In this document: one piece after another, positions 28,228 to 38,075 of the stretch
Numbering within the stretch: the first letter of the stretch is position 1
Layout of the letters: each line of letters begins with the position of its first letter
Source: CAVSWT01 sp963731745
Lineage (GTDB): Bacteria > Bacteroidota > Ignavibacteria > Ignavibacteriales > Ignavibacteriaceae
DNA length: 64,000 nucleotides
Assembly (NCBI GenBank): GCA_963731745.1
Contig: CAVSWT010000007.1
Span: forward strand, 19,576 to 83,575
Reading direction: 5' to 3'
Notes under the pieces: generated by a model
Told to the model about the DNA's origin: nothing
Seen by the model: only the letters and a program-made list of their open reading frames with translations
The model's database searches: none
Made by a program: the position numbers and the translations under genes

Positions 28228-30069
28228 GTGAATAACTTAAGAAACGATATAAGAAATATTGCAATTATTGCTCATGTTGATCACGGAAAAACAACCCTTG
28301 TTGACCACATGTTAAAACAAACCGGCGCCTGGCGAGAAAACCAGCAGGTTGAAAAAAGAATTATGGATTCCAATGCTCTTGAAAAAGAAAGAGGAATTAC
28401 AATCTTAGCAAAGAACTGCAGCATTCATTATAAAGATATAAAAATAAATATTGTTGATACTCCGGGGCATGCTGATTTTGGCGGTGAAGTTGAACGAACA
28501 TTAAAGATGGTTGATGGCGTTCTACTTTTGGTTGATGCTGCTGAAGGTCCGCTGCCGCAAACAAAATTCGTTTTAAAAAAGTCGCTGGAACTTGGATTAA
28601 AACCAATAGTTGTTATTAACAAAATTGATAGAAAAGACGCACGTCCGAATGAAGTTCTAAACGAGGTTTTCGATTTATTTGTTTCATTAAGCGCAAATGA
28701 TGAACAATTAGATTTCCCATTTGTATACGCGATCGCGAAGCAGGGAATCGCCAAAATTAATGTTGAAGATGAAAGTGAAAATTTAATTCCGCTATTGGAT
28801 GTAATTATTAATTCGGTTCCTATTCCTCAAGCTGAAAAAGATGAGCCATTGCAAATGCTTATATCTGCAATTGATTATAATGACTATCTTGGTAGAATAG
28901 GAATTGGCAGAATACACAAAGGAAAAATAAGATTAGGCGATAACATTGTTCACATCACAAAAGAAGGCGAAAAATTAAATTCAAAAATTACTAAGCTTTA
29001 TACTTTTGAAAATATAAAAAGAATTGAAATAGATGAACTATCAGCCGGAGATATTGGGGCAATTGCCGGACTTGAAGATGTTGATATTGGCGATACAATT
29101 GCTGATCCTAAAAACCCTGAGCAATTACCTTTCACTGCTATAGACGAGCCAACTATCACTATGAATTTTATGGTTAACAATGCGCCGTTTGCGGGACTTG
29201 AAGGAAAGTACGTTACCACCAGAAATATAAGCGAAAGATTATCCAAAGAATTAAAATCTAATGTTAGTCTAAGAGTTGAAATGACTGATTCTCCCGACAG
29301 TTTCAAAGTTAGCGGAAGAGGAGAACTTCATCTAGCTATTTTAATTGAGAATATGAGGCGCGAAGGTTTTGAACTTCAATTAAGCAAACCGGAAGTTATA
29401 ACTAAAAAAATTGATGACGTTTTATGTGAACCAATTGAACATGTAATAATTGACGTTCCTGAAGAACATATTGGAATTGTAATAGAAAAGCTTGGTAAGA
29501 GAAAAGGTGAAATGAAAAACATGGTAACCTTTAATCAAAATACACGTGTTGAATTTTTAATTCCTGCAAGAGGCTTAATCGGTTATCGAGCAGAATTTAT
29601 GACTGACACTAAAGGAACCGGTATACTTCATCATAACTTTAATGGATATGAACCGCATAAAGGTGAAATATCACATCGAAGCAAAGGCGCGTTAGTTGCG
29701 ATGGAAACCGGATTTTCTTCAGCTTATGCAATGTTTAAGTTGCAGGAAAGATCAATCTTTTTTATTGATCCTGGCACAAAGGTTTATGAAGGAATGGTTG
29801 TTGGTGAAAACTCACGCGATATTGATATGCGTGTGAATGTAACTAAAACCAAGCAGCTTACAAACATGCGTTCCTCTGGTGCTGATGAAGCAATCAGGTT
29901 GGAACCGGCCACTATCCTTACACTTGAACAAGCCATTGAATGGATTACAGATGACGAATTTGTTGAAGTTACGCCTGAAAGTATACGAGTCAGAAAAAGA
30001 TATTTGACTGAAATGGATAGAAAAAATGCGCGGCTAGCCGCAAAACAAAAAGTTGAACAAGAAGTTTAA
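28228..30069 (+). CDS. typA: Ribosome-associated translational GTPase TypA/BipA
   Basis: A 613-residue translational GTPase. The G domain has IIAHVDHGKTTLVDHML (G1), RGITILAKN (G2 region), DTPGHADFGGEVER (G3) and INKIDRKDARP (G4). The EF-G-like domains follow, and the BipA-specific C-terminal domain includes GLIGYRAEFMTDTKGTGI and SRDIDMRVNVTKTKQLTNMR. BipA supports 50S subunit assembly and stress or cold growth. The start is a GTG. A hairpin terminator follows the stop. Confidence 0.96.
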   Translation: MNNLRNDIRNIAIIAHVDHGKTTLVDHMLKQTGAWRENQQVEKRIMDSNALEKERGITILAKNCSIHYKDIKINIVDTPGHADFGGEVERTLKMVDGVLLLVDAAEGPLPQTKFVLKKSLELGLKPIVVINKIDRKDARPNEVLNEVFDLFVSLSANDEQLDFPFVYAIAKQGIAKINVEDESENLIPLLDVIINSVPIPQAEKDEPLQMLISAIDYNDYLGRIGIGRIHKGKIRLGDNIVHITKEGEKLNSKITKLYTFENIKRIEIDELSAGDIGAIAGLEDVDIGDTIADPKNPEQLPFTAIDEPTITMNFMVNNAPFAGLEGKYVTTRNISERLSKELKSNVSLRVEMTDSPDSFKVSGRGELHLAILIENMRREGFELQLSKPEVITKKIDDVLCEPIEHVIIDVPEEHIGIVIEKLGKRKGEMKNMVTFNQNTRVEFLIPARGLIGYRAEFMTDTKGTGILHHNFNGYEPHKGEISHRSKGALVAMETGFSSAYAMFKLQERSIFFIDPGTKVYEGMVVGENSRDIDMRVNVTKTKQLTNMRSSGADEAIRLEPATILTLEQAIEWITDDEFVEVTPESIRVRKRYLTEMDRKNARLAAKQKVEQEV

Positions 30070-30082
30070 AAACAAAAATAAA

Positions 30083-30109
30083 GGGACGCTCAAAAAGGCG
30101 TCTTTTTTT
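30083..30109 (+). terminator. Rho-independent terminator after typA
   Basis: GACGC (30085-30089) and GCGTC (30098-30102) pair around an A-rich loop and are followed by TTTTTTT. It lies 15 bases after the typA stop. Confidence 0.8.
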
Positions 30110-30162
30110 ATGACTTGCCAAAATGCAAGTAAAAAAAATCAAATAGTTAACGGAGGATTAAA

Positions 30163-31626
30163 ATGTCAGAGACAGCAATAAAAGGATTAAAACCTGAATT
30201 GTTATGGAAAAGATTTTATGAAATTACCCAAGTTCCGCGGCCTTCAAAAAAAGAAGGAAAAATTCTTAAGCATTTAAAAACACTTGCTAAAGAACTGAAT
30301 ATTAAATTCAAAGAAGACAAAGTAGGAAATCTAGTTTTTTACATACCAGCAACAAAAGGATATGAGAATTCTCAAACAGTTGTTTTGCAGGGGCATGTTG
30401 ATATGGTTTGTGAAAAAAATAAAGATACAAAACATGATTTTGAAAATGATCCGATAAAAGTTATAAGAGAAGATGGATGGATAACTGCTGATGGAACAAC
30501 TTTAGGAAGCGATAATGGAATTGGAGTTGCTGCCGGATTAGCAGTTGCTACCGATAAAGATGTTGTTCATGGGCCAATTGAAGTGTTATTGACAGTAGAT
30601 GAAGAAACTGGTTTAACCGGCGCCACTAATCTTGAACCTGGATTTATTTCAGGAAAAACTTTATTGAATTTAGATTCGGAAGAAGATGGTGCTTTTTATG
30701 TCGGCTGTTCAGGCGGGGTTGATACTCTTGCTGATTTTACAATTGAATGGGAAAAAGCTAAAAGCGATTTCACTCCGTTTGAAGTTGTTGTAACAGGATT
30801 AAAAGGCGGCCATTCGGGTTTAGATATTAAAGCCGGAAGAGGAAATGCAATTAAAATTTTAGGAAGAGTTTTAAAAGAAATTGATGGATTTGATTATTCT
30901 ATTTCCAGATTAGAAGGCGGCAGTTTACGAAATGCAATCCCACGAGAAGCTGAAGCTGTAATATTAATAAATGAAAAAGATGAAAAAGAAATTTCAAATA
31001 AAATTTCAGAACTTCAAAAAAAATTACTAAATGAATTTAAAACTTCTGACGGCGGATTAAAAATTGAATTTAAAAAGTCTAACTATAAATCGGATAAAAC
31101 TTTCACAAAAACATTTACGAAAAAAATAATCAATACTTTGCTTGCCTTGCCGCATGGCGTTATTACAATGAGCCAGGATATTCCGGATTTAGTTGAAACT
31201 TCGACTAACGTTGCAACTGTAAAGTTGAATGGTGATAATTTAAGTTTTGGAACAAGCCAAAGAAGCTCTATTGATAGTGCAAAAAAGAATATTGCCAATA
31301 ATGTTAAAGCAGTGTTTGAATTGGCGGGAGCTAAAATAAGCGCAACAGACGGCTATCCAGGCTGGAAACCTGATATGGATTCAGCTATTCTTAAAACTTC
31401 TAAAAAAGTTTTTAAAGAATTATTTAATAAAGAACCGGAAATAAAAGCAATTCATGCCGGACTTGAATGCGGAATTTTAGGTGATAAAAATCCCGGACTT
31501 GATATGATTTCATTCGGGCCAACTATAGAAGGCGCTCATTCTCCAAATGAAAGAATTAATATTAAAACCGTGGAGAAGTTTTATGATTTACTTAAAGGGA
31601 TTTTGAAAGAGTTAGCAAATCATTAA
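30163..31626 (+). CDS. pepD: Cytosolic aminoacyl-histidine dipeptidase (PepD-type, M20)
   Basis: A 487-residue metallopeptidase of the M20 family, PepD type. Metal ligands and catalytic residues are visible: VLQGHVDMVCE (His and the catalytic Asp), LGSDNGIGVA (bridging Asp), TVDEETGLTGA (catalytic Glu and ligand Glu), LLNLDSEEDG (Asp) and, near the end, GPTIEGAHSPNERI (His). A lid domain (about 200-390) is inserted. It hydrolyses dipeptides such as Xaa-His. ACGGAGGA before the ATG is a strong ribosome binding site. The next gene overlaps its stop by one base. Confidence 0.94.
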   Translation: MSETAIKGLKPELLWKRFYEITQVPRPSKKEGKILKHLKTLAKELNIKFKEDKVGNLVFYIPATKGYENSQTVVLQGHVDMVCEKNKDTKHDFENDPIKVIREDGWITADGTTLGSDNGIGVAAGLAVATDKDVVHGPIEVLLTVDEETGLTGATNLEPGFISGKTLLNLDSEEDGAFYVGCSGGVDTLADFTIEWEKAKSDFTPFEVVVTGLKGGHSGLDIKAGRGNAIKILGRVLKEIDGFDYSISRLEGGSLRNAIPREAEAVILINEKDEKEISNKISELQKKLLNEFKTSDGGLKIEFKKSNYKSDKTFTKTFTKKIINTLLALPHGVITMSQDIPDLVETSTNVATVKLNGDNLSFGTSQRSSIDSAKKNIANNVKAVFELAGAKISATDGYPGWKPDMDSAILKTSKKVFKELFNKEPEIKAIHAGLECGILGDKNPGLDMISFGPTIEGAHSPNERINIKTVEKFYDLLKGILKELANH

Positions 31627-32006
31627 TGAAATTAGCTCTTGCAAAAAATCCGATAAATCTTGCATTACGGTTTATACTTGAATTATGTGCATTTTATTCA
31701 ATTGGCTATTGGGGTTGGAATGCAGGGAATGGTGTATTAAAATATTTATTAACTTTCGGAACACCGTTGCTTGCAGCTTTTTTATGGGGAAGGTTTAGAA
31801 CAAAGGAAGATTTTATATCCGGTAAAAAAGCTCCAACTCCAATTCCTGGAACCGCAAGATTAATTCTTGAAATAATGATTTTTGGTTTTGCAATTTGGGG
31901 ATTATTTAATTGCGGCGCGGTAACAATGGGTTGGATATTTTTAGCAGTAACCTTACTACACTATCTTTTCTCTTATTATTATGTTTTGTGGTTGATAAAA
32001 AATTAA
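31626..32006 (+). CDS. YrdB-like (DUF2568) small membrane protein
   Basis: A 126-residue protein with four hydrophobic segments (about 10-30, 37-52, 75-92, 96-118). The pattern NLALRFILELCAFYSIGYWGW, then FGTPLLAAFLWGRF and a conserved small-residue loop, matches the YrdB/DUF2568 family of unknown function. Its ATG overlaps the pepD stop codon, so the two are coupled. No signal peptide is needed. Confidence 0.8.
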   Translation: MKLALAKNPINLALRFILELCAFYSIGYWGWNAGNGVLKYLLTFGTPLLAAFLWGRFRTKEDFISGKKAPTPIPGTARLILEIMIFGFAIWGLFNCGAVTMGWIFLAVTLLHYLFSYYYVLWLIKN

Positions 32007-32016
32007 ATTTATCATA

Positions 32017-32436
32017 TCAAACCGCAATTTTTAGAATACATTTTTCGCATCTACAGAATTCATAAATTTCTTCATAGCCGTAATCAATAGTTAATTCTTC
32101 ATTCGGTTCAATGTCTCTAGCAGCAACAAGTAATAGCGAAGTTTTATCACCATCGGCAACTTCACAATTGTACTCGCATTTATGATTTATGAATTTAATT
32201 TTATCTGTATTTGCAGTATCAATATAACAATCATCTCCATTCCAGAATATGTAAACATTGTTATCTTCTTCTTCTCGGCGTTCGCACTCATCACCGGAAA
32301 TTACTTCGCCTTTAATCACCATTATTGTTTTGCCTTCTTTTATCTTAACAGAAGAAAATAAACCTTTGCCATGGATACCTGAATCTTTTACATAAACAAA
32401 ATCTTCAAACTCATTTTCTACTAACTGCACTTTCAC
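32017..32436 (-). CDS. Stand-alone SET domain protein
   Basis: A 139-residue protein consisting almost only of a SET domain: GIHGKGLFSSVKIKEG (entry motif), then KFINHKCEYNCEV (the NHxCxxNC cofactor motif) and ELTIDYGYEE (catalytic Tyr motif). A post-SET Cys cluster (FCRCEKC) follows. SET proteins are lysine methyltransferases in eukaryotes; bacterial single-domain versions are usually uncharacterised. The frame begins with GTG at 32436; a second GTG at 32430 has a better-placed GGAG. It is convergent with the yrdB-like gene. Confidence 0.85.
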   Translation of the reverse strand: MKVQLVENEFEDFVYVKDSGIHGKGLFSSVKIKEGKTIMVIKGEVISGDECERREEEDNNVYIFWNGDDCYIDTANTDKIKFINHKCEYNCEVADGDKTSLLLVAARDIEPNEELTIDYGYEEIYEFCRCEKCILKIAV

Positions 32437-32626
32437 TCCATTTTAATTAATGAAACTAAAATTGTTTTTTATAGTCAAAAAAACATTTGTAATTTTGGAT
32501 GCGTGAAATTAAAGAAAAATGATTGATTTCGAAATAGCTGCACTACTTTTATTTGGTAAACGATATACATAGTTTAAATCTATTTTACAATCGAAAAACA
32601 ATTTCAAACAAAAGCATGTTATTAAA

Positions 32627-33512
32627 ATGAAAAAAATAATTTACCTTTTTATTATTACCGGGAGTTTTTTGATGGCGCAAACAAAAATTGATTCATTGAA
32701 AAATGAAATCATAAATCACTTTGATAAATTTGAAGGCGATTTTGCATTGGCATATTTAAATCTTGACGATGAATCCGATACAATATTTATTAATGCGAAA
32801 GAAGATTTTCATGCAGCCAGTACAATGAAAACTCCGGTAATGATAGAAGTTTTTAAGCAGGCTGAAGAAGGTAAGTTTAATCTTGGTGACTCGATCTTAA
32901 TTAAAAATGAATTTAAAAGTATTGTTGACAGCTCAAGTTATTCAATGGATATTGGAGAAGATTCCGGTGAAGGATTATATAATTTCATTGGGCACAAAGA
33001 AAACTATTCATGATTTAGTTTTTGAGATGATTACAGTGAGCAGTAATCTTGCAACCAATATTTTAATAGATTTAGTTGACGCAAAAAATGTTATGAAGAC
33101 AATGCATCAAATTGGAGCTAATGATATTAAAGTTTTGCGCGGTGTGGAAGATATGAAAGCTTTTGATCTTGGCATGAATAATACAACAACAGCATATGAT
33201 TTGATGCTGATTTTTAAGGCAATCGCAAATCACGAAATTTTGTCTGACACATCATGTGTTGATATGATCGATATTTTAATGCATCAAAAATTCAATGAAA
33301 GAATTCCAGCTAATTTACCGGAGGATGTTAAAGTCGCACATAAAACCGGATCTATTACAGGAGTTGGGCATGATTCGGGAATTATTTATTTACCGGATGG
33401 AAGAAAATATATTTTAGTCTTACTATCCAAAAATGTTGAAGATTCGGATGCAGTAATTAAACTTCAAGCACAAATTTCGAAAATGATTTACAAATATGTG
33501 ATTTCAAACTGA
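32627..33512 (+). CDS. Class A beta-lactamase-like serine hydrolase, one frameshift
   Basis: An exported protein (signal MKKIIYLFIITGSFLMAQ) with the fold of class A beta-lactamases. The active-site SxxK is in ASTMKTPVMIE, SxN is in VSSNLATN (SSN in place of the usual SDN), and the KTG triad is in HKTGSITGVGHDSGI. The frame breaks near 32993, where one base too many in GGGCAC separates NFIG from TKKTIHDLVFEMIT. Rejoined, it is about 295 residues. Related proteins include lactamases, but many are hydrolases of unknown substrate; resistance should not be assumed. Confidence 0.8.
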
Positions 33513-33582
33513 TGATTCCCTTATTAGTGTTTAAACTTTCCATTTATTTTGTTACTTAACAGTAATTAATTTTTATAGGTTT

Positions 33583-34542
33583 ATGTTGAAAAAGAAACTC
33601 AAATTCATCTGGGTATTTTTGGTTGATGTCTTTAATAAATTTATAGATGACAAATGTCCTAAGTTAGGAGCAGCATTATCATTTTATACTATTTTTTCAT
33701 TGGCACCATTACTAATAATTGCAATAAGTGTCGCAGGATTGATCTTTGGTGAAACTGCGGCTCGCGGACAAATTGTAAATGAAATTAAGGATATGGTGGG
33801 AGATGAAAGTGCAGTTCTTATTCAAAGCGCATTAACAAAAGTTAGTTTATCAACTGCAAATATTATTGCAATAATCGTAAGCTTAACAACTATGATAATC
33901 GGCTCAACAGTTGTCTTTGTTGAACTTCAAGATTCATTAGATATGGTTTGGAAAGTAAAACCTAAACCGGATAGAAATATTTTTAAGGGATTAATTAAAG
34001 ATAGAATAAAATCTTTTGGGATAGTTATTGGAACAGGATTTTTACTTTTAGTTTCATTGTTAATTAGTGCTTTAATTTCCGCGTTAAGCAATTTTATAAA
34101 TACTCGATTAGTTTCCATCCCAATTTTCCTTCTTGACTTAACTGATATCTTAATTTCAATAACCATCATATTTATATTGTTCGGTATGATATTCAAAGGT
34201 TTACCTGATGTCCATCTCGAGTGGAGACATGTGTGGATTGGATCAATGGTAACTTCAATTCTTTTTGTATTTGGAAAATATCTTATCGGGTTATATTTGG
34301 GGCAAAGTACTTTAAGTTCAACATATGGGGCAGCAAGTTCTTTAGTGGTTTTATTGCTGTGGATTTATTATTCAGCACAAATACTTTTCCTCGGCGCCGA
34401 ATTCACTCAAGTTTATGCAGAGAAATTAGGCGAGGGGATTAAGCCAAGTAAACACTTCATGAAATATCATGACGAAACATTGGCTTTAGAAGTAACGGAT
34501 AAAATTTCTGATAAAAAAGATAGTAAAAAAGAAAGTAAATGA
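33583..34542 (+). CDS. YihY/virulence factor BrkB family membrane protein
   Basis: A 319-residue protein with six hydrophobic helices. YihY motifs are CPKLGAALSFYTIFSLAPLLII near the start, VELQDSLDMVWKVKPKP, and near the end YGAASSLVVLLLWIYYSAQILFLGAEFTQVYAEK. The family was once called ribonuclease BN by mistake; its true function is unsettled. The C-terminus is lysine-rich and cytosolic. The gene stands alone between non-coding gaps. Confidence 0.9.
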   Translation: MLKKKLKFIWVFLVDVFNKFIDDKCPKLGAALSFYTIFSLAPLLIIAISVAGLIFGETAARGQIVNEIKDMVGDESAVLIQSALTKVSLSTANIIAIIVSLTTMIIGSTVVFVELQDSLDMVWKVKPKPDRNIFKGLIKDRIKSFGIVIGTGFLLLVSLLISALISALSNFINTRLVSIPIFLLDLTDILISITIIFILFGMIFKGLPDVHLEWRHVWIGSMVTSILFVFGKYLIGLYLGQSTLSSTYGAASSLVVLLLWIYYSAQILFLGAEFTQVYAEKLGEGIKPSKHFMKYHDETLALEVTDKISDKKDSKKESK

Positions 34543-34934
34543 GATGATTGCACAAATATCTCCTATTCATCGTTAATACTGCGTATTTGTAAACTCAATA
34601 ACAATAACTTCTAAAATTCTATTATTAGTTGGATAAATTCCAAACAAAATTATCTAGTCTAAATTTCGGTAGAATACACTAAGGGAAATGGGATAAACAA
34701 GTAATTTTTTCCCTGAATTATAGTTTTGACTTGCCTTATTTAAGTATCCACTATTAAAAATATTTTAATACCAGTTTATAACCCTGCAATTCTCAACTTA
34801 AATCCTATTAAATAATATTCTGTTGTATTTTTTTACTGTTGGTAAGATTTTTGTTACAATTTGGTGGGATAATCCGTAAATCTTTTATAATAAAGGATTT
34901 ATTGCAATTTTTAATTTCATTTAACAAAAAAAGA
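34543..34934. other. Non-coding region before the kinase operon
   Basis: About 390 bases when the kinase is started at 34935. Short ORF extensions exist in the last 96 bases (from a TTG at 34839) but read as poor N-terminal sequence. No strong hairpin or promoter match was found. Confidence 0.3.
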
Positions 34935-36818
34935 ATGTTTGTAAGGGAAAATCAAAATATACAAAATTCAAATTACAAAATAGATCCACTTGAAACGGAG
35001 TTAACTAACTTCTTTAAATTTTCCTCAGATTTTCTAATTATTTGCAATTTTCAAGGAATTGTTCAAAATGCAAGCCCCTCGCTTTTAAAAATCACCGGGA
35101 TTAACACATCTTCATTATTCTCTATCGCATTTTCGAACTTATTTCACATAGATGATCAAAACTCAGCTTGGATGAATATTCTAAGCTTGCGAAATGGAAA
35201 TACTGTAAAAACTTATGAAGGAAGATTAAATTGTAATGATGGAAATTATTTGTGGACAGAATGGAATATTTCTCCATCACCTGAATTCTTACAATTTTAT
35301 GCTACAGGAAGGGATATTTCCGAAAGAAAAAAAAATGAAGAAGTATTAAAATATTCTGAGGAAAAACACAGAACGTTATTTGAAACCATGACGCAAGGAG
35401 TAATTTATGAAGATGTCGATAAAGGAATATTATCGGCAAATCCAGCAGCACAGAAAATATTAGGTTTAACATTGGAACAAATGCAAGGCAAATTTTCTTT
35501 AGGCTCAGGCTATAAATCAATACTTGAAGATGGTACTGAAGTTATTGATGATACACATCCGGCAATGGTAGCATTAAATATGGGGAAAGAAGTTCAAAAT
35601 TTTGTCATGGGAATTTTAACTCCTTATGATGAAGATTATAGATGGATTAATGTAAACGCAATTCCTTTATTTAAAAATGGTGAAGATAAACCTTATCAAG
35701 TTTATACTACGTTTGATGATATAACAGAACGAAAACTTGCAGATGAGAAAATTAAAGAAAGTGAAGAAAGATATAGGCAGCTTGTTGAACTTTCTCCAAA
35801 TACAGTTGGAATAATAAAGGAAGAAAAAATTGTATTTATAAATGCAGCCGGCGCAGAATTATTCGGTGCTGAAAATCAAAACCAGATAGTAGGGAAGTAT
35901 CTTTATGATTTTATCTATCCAGAAAATTATAAAATAATTTCCGATGGTATAAAAAATCTGGCACCCAATGAAAAAACTCCAATAATGGAATTGAAGGCAA
36001 AAAAAATAGATGGAACTTTAATATACATTGAAGCCGCGGCAATGCCCTTTAATTATAAAGGAGAAAATGTAGTTCAACTTATTTGCAGTAATATCACTGA
36101 AAGAAAAAGGGTAGAAGAAGAACGGGAAAGATTGTTTACTAAAATAACAATCGCACAAGATAGATTAAAAATATTGTCGCGAAAATTAATTGAAGCTCAA
36201 GAGAGTGAAAGACGATTAATCGCTCGCGAACTTCACGACGAAATTGGACAAACTTTAACAGCAATAAAAATTAACCTTCAATCAGTAAATAAAATTACCA
36301 GGTCTGTTAAACTTAAATCTCATTTAGTTGATAGTGTTGAATTAGTTGAGCATTCATTACAGCTGGTTAGAAACCTATCGCTTGATTTAAGGCCATCTAT
36401 GCTTGATGATTTGGGATTATTGCCAACATTGGGCTGGTATTTAAATAAGCAGTCACAACGTTCCGGAATAGATATTAAAATGAAATCAATCAGTTTGGAC
36501 AATATGCTTTCTCCCGAAGTTGAGGTTACATGTTACCGAGTTGTACAGGAAGCAATTAATAATGTCATTCGTCATTCAGACGCAAAAAAAGTTAAAGTTG
36601 ATTTAAAAATAATCGATCATCAACTAAAGCTGCAAATACACGATGATGGTAAAGGGTTTGATGTTATGGAAGTTAGAAAAAGAGCATTAAACGGAAATAG
36701 TATAGGTGTACTAGGAATGCAAGAACGTGTTGAACTGGCAAGAGGTGAGCTTTCTATTTATTCTTCACCTGAAAACGGTACTAATGTTATTGCCTGTTTT
36801 CCAATAAACGAAAAATAA
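34935..36818 (+). CDS. PAS sensor histidine kinase, NarL/DegS-like (HisKA_3)
   Basis: About 627 residues when started at the ATG 34935; the open frame extends to a TTG at 34839. Three PAS domains are visible (roughly 25-140, 145-265, 275-390), with PAS tails such as YATGRDISERKKNEE, YTTFDDITERKLADE and ICSNITERKRVEEE. A HisKA_3 phosphoacceptor follows (RLIARELHDEIGQTLTAIK), then a C-terminal HATPase (DDGKGFDVMEV, GIGVLGMQERVELA-like). There is no membrane helix, so the input is probably cytosolic. The response regulator follows after 15 bases and is its likely partner. Confidence 0.9.
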   Translation: MFVRENQNIQNSNYKIDPLETELTNFFKFSSDFLIICNFQGIVQNASPSLLKITGINTSSLFSIAFSNLFHIDDQNSAWMNILSLRNGNTVKTYEGRLNCNDGNYLWTEWNISPSPEFLQFYATGRDISERKKNEEVLKYSEEKHRTLFETMTQGVIYEDVDKGILSANPAAQKILGLTLEQMQGKFSLGSGYKSILEDGTEVIDDTHPAMVALNMGKEVQNFVMGILTPYDEDYRWINVNAIPLFKNGEDKPYQVYTTFDDITERKLADEKIKESEERYRQLVELSPNTVGIIKEEKIVFINAAGAELFGAENQNQIVGKYLYDFIYPENYKIISDGIKNLAPNEKTPIMELKAKKIDGTLIYIEAAAMPFNYKGENVVQLICSNITERKRVEEERERLFTKITIAQDRLKILSRKLIEAQESERRLIARELHDEIGQTLTAIKINLQSVNKITRSVKLKSHLVDSVELVEHSLQLVRNLSLDLRPSMLDDLGLLPTLGWYLNKQSQRSGIDIKMKSISLDNMLSPEVEVTCYRVVQEAINNVIRHSDAKKVKVDLKIIDHQLKLQIHDDGKGFDVMEVRKRALNGNSIGVLGMQERVELARGELSIYSSPENGTNVIACFPINEK

Positions 36819-36833
36819 ATAAAAGGTAGAAAA

Positions 36834-37508
36834 ATGAAACCAATAAAAATAGTGTTAGCCGATGATCATACATTAGTCAGAGCTGGAATAAAAAATCTAC
36901 TTCAGAATCTCAATAATGTTGAAGTAATTGCTGAAGCTGATAACGGAAGAGAAACCTTACAAATAGTTAATGAAAAAAAGCCGGATATGGTTCTACTTGA
37001 TATTGCTATGCCTGAATTGAACGGTTTGGAAGTTGCAGCAAGACTTTCAAAAGAACAGCCTGATGTTGATGTTATGATTTTATCCATGCATGCGAACGAA
37101 GAATATGTGGTTCAGGCTTTAAAGGCAGGTGCTTCTGGTTATCTTTTAAAAGATTCTGCTCCAAATGAATTGGATATTGCAGTGCATGCAGTTGCCCGAG
37201 GGGAAACTTATTTAAGCCCGGCAATTTCAAAACATGTAGTTCATGACTATTTAAGAAGAGTTAATAATTTGGATATTGAATCAGAAGAAGAACCAAATAT
37301 GTACACTCAGTTAACTCCTCGACAAAGAGAAATACTTCAATTAATAGCCGAAGGAAATTCAACTAAAGAGATAGCTGGAAAATTGAATGTTAGTGTTAAA
37401 ACTGTGGAAACACACAGAATACAATTAATGAATCGAGTAGCAATTCATGACGTTGCCGGATTGGTAAGATATGCAATACGAATGGGAATGGTTTCTTCAG
37501 AGCGATAA
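36834..37508 (+). CDS. NarL/FixJ-type response regulator
   Basis: A 224-residue two-domain regulator. The receiver (1-125) has the acidic pair in VLADDHTLVRAG, the phosphoacceptor Asp in MVLLDIAMPELNG, and a Lys in YLLKDSAPNE. The LuxR-type helix-turn-helix (about 155-215) is LTPRQREILQLIAEGNSTKEIA, then VSVKTVETHRIQLMNR. It probably receives phosphate from the adjacent HisKA_3 kinase and controls transcription; targets are unknown. Confidence 0.94.
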   Translation: MKPIKIVLADDHTLVRAGIKNLLQNLNNVEVIAEADNGRETLQIVNEKKPDMVLLDIAMPELNGLEVAARLSKEQPDVDVMILSMHANEEYVVQALKAGASGYLLKDSAPNELDIAVHAVARGETYLSPAISKHVVHDYLRRVNNLDIESEEEPNMYTQLTPRQREILQLIAEGNSTKEIAGKLNVSVKTVETHRIQLMNRVAIHDVAGLVRYAIRMGMVSSER

Positions 37509-37661
37509 AATGTAATATGATTTATCAGTAAGGGTAAATCTAATTTTAAAATTGTTAAATACATTTATAACCTATATAATATTTATTCAGGAAATCCCCG
37601 ATTGCGATTATTTGATTGTTCTTTTAGTTTCAAAATAATAAATCATGAAAATATTGATATT

Positions 37662-38069
37662 ATGAATGAAACTGAGAGGTATAAAATTAAACCAACAATT
37701 CTTTTAGTAGATGATAACAAAGCATTTTTACAATCTGCTGTAAATTATTTCAACTCTCAATCGCAGTTTAAAATAGTTGGGCAAGCATTATCTGGTGAAG
37801 AGGGGTTAGAAAAATATTATGAATTGGAACCAGATATTTTATTGGTCGATTTATCAATGCCCGGTATTGGCGGACTTCAAGTAACGAGAATGTTAAAATC
37901 TCAAAACGTTGCATCAAAAATTGTAATCGTAACATTATATGACACACCTGAATATTCTAATCTTGCTAAATCTGCAGGTGCAGATGGATTTTTGCCAAAA
38001 TCTGAATTTGGTACAAAAATAGTCCCTCTGATAAATAATCTTTATAATAACCAGCTCGTTAGGAGTTAA
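37662..38069 (+). CDS. Stand-alone receiver-domain protein
   Basis: About 135 residues from the ATG at 37662 (an upstream in-frame start at 37602 is possible). Almost all of it is one receiver domain: ILLVDDNKAFLQSAVNYF (acidic pocket), DILLVDLSMPGIGG (phosphoacceptor Asp) and FLPKSEFG (Lys). There is no output domain, so it would act by protein contact or as a phosphate sink. The following PAS gene starts seven bases later, so the two form a unit. Confidence 0.85.
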   Translation: MNETERYKIKPTILLVDDNKAFLQSAVNYFNSQSQFKIVGQALSGEEGLEKYYELEPDILLVDLSMPGIGGLQVTRMLKSQNVASKIVIVTLYDTPEYSNLAKSAGADGFLPKSEFGTKIVPLINNLYNNQLVRS

Positions 38070-38075
38070 ACCAAA

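Noticed and set aside
28428..29306. Long minus-strand open frames (102-108 codons) opposite typA
   Set aside because: They mirror the codon pattern of the strongly conserved typA gene and show no start signal or family.
32627..33512. Antibiotic resistance gene
   Set aside because: The protein has the SxxK and KTG motifs, but SSN replaces SDN and chromosomal homologues often have other hydrolase roles; resistance cannot be claimed.
32600..33580. Programmed ribosomal frameshift in the lactamase-like gene
   Set aside because: The junction lacks a slippery heptamer with a downstream structure, and many unrelated genes in the window show the same kind of break.
33700..33707. TTGGCACC inside the YihY-family gene
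   Set aside because: Coding context, no TTGC/TTGT at ten bases after the GG.
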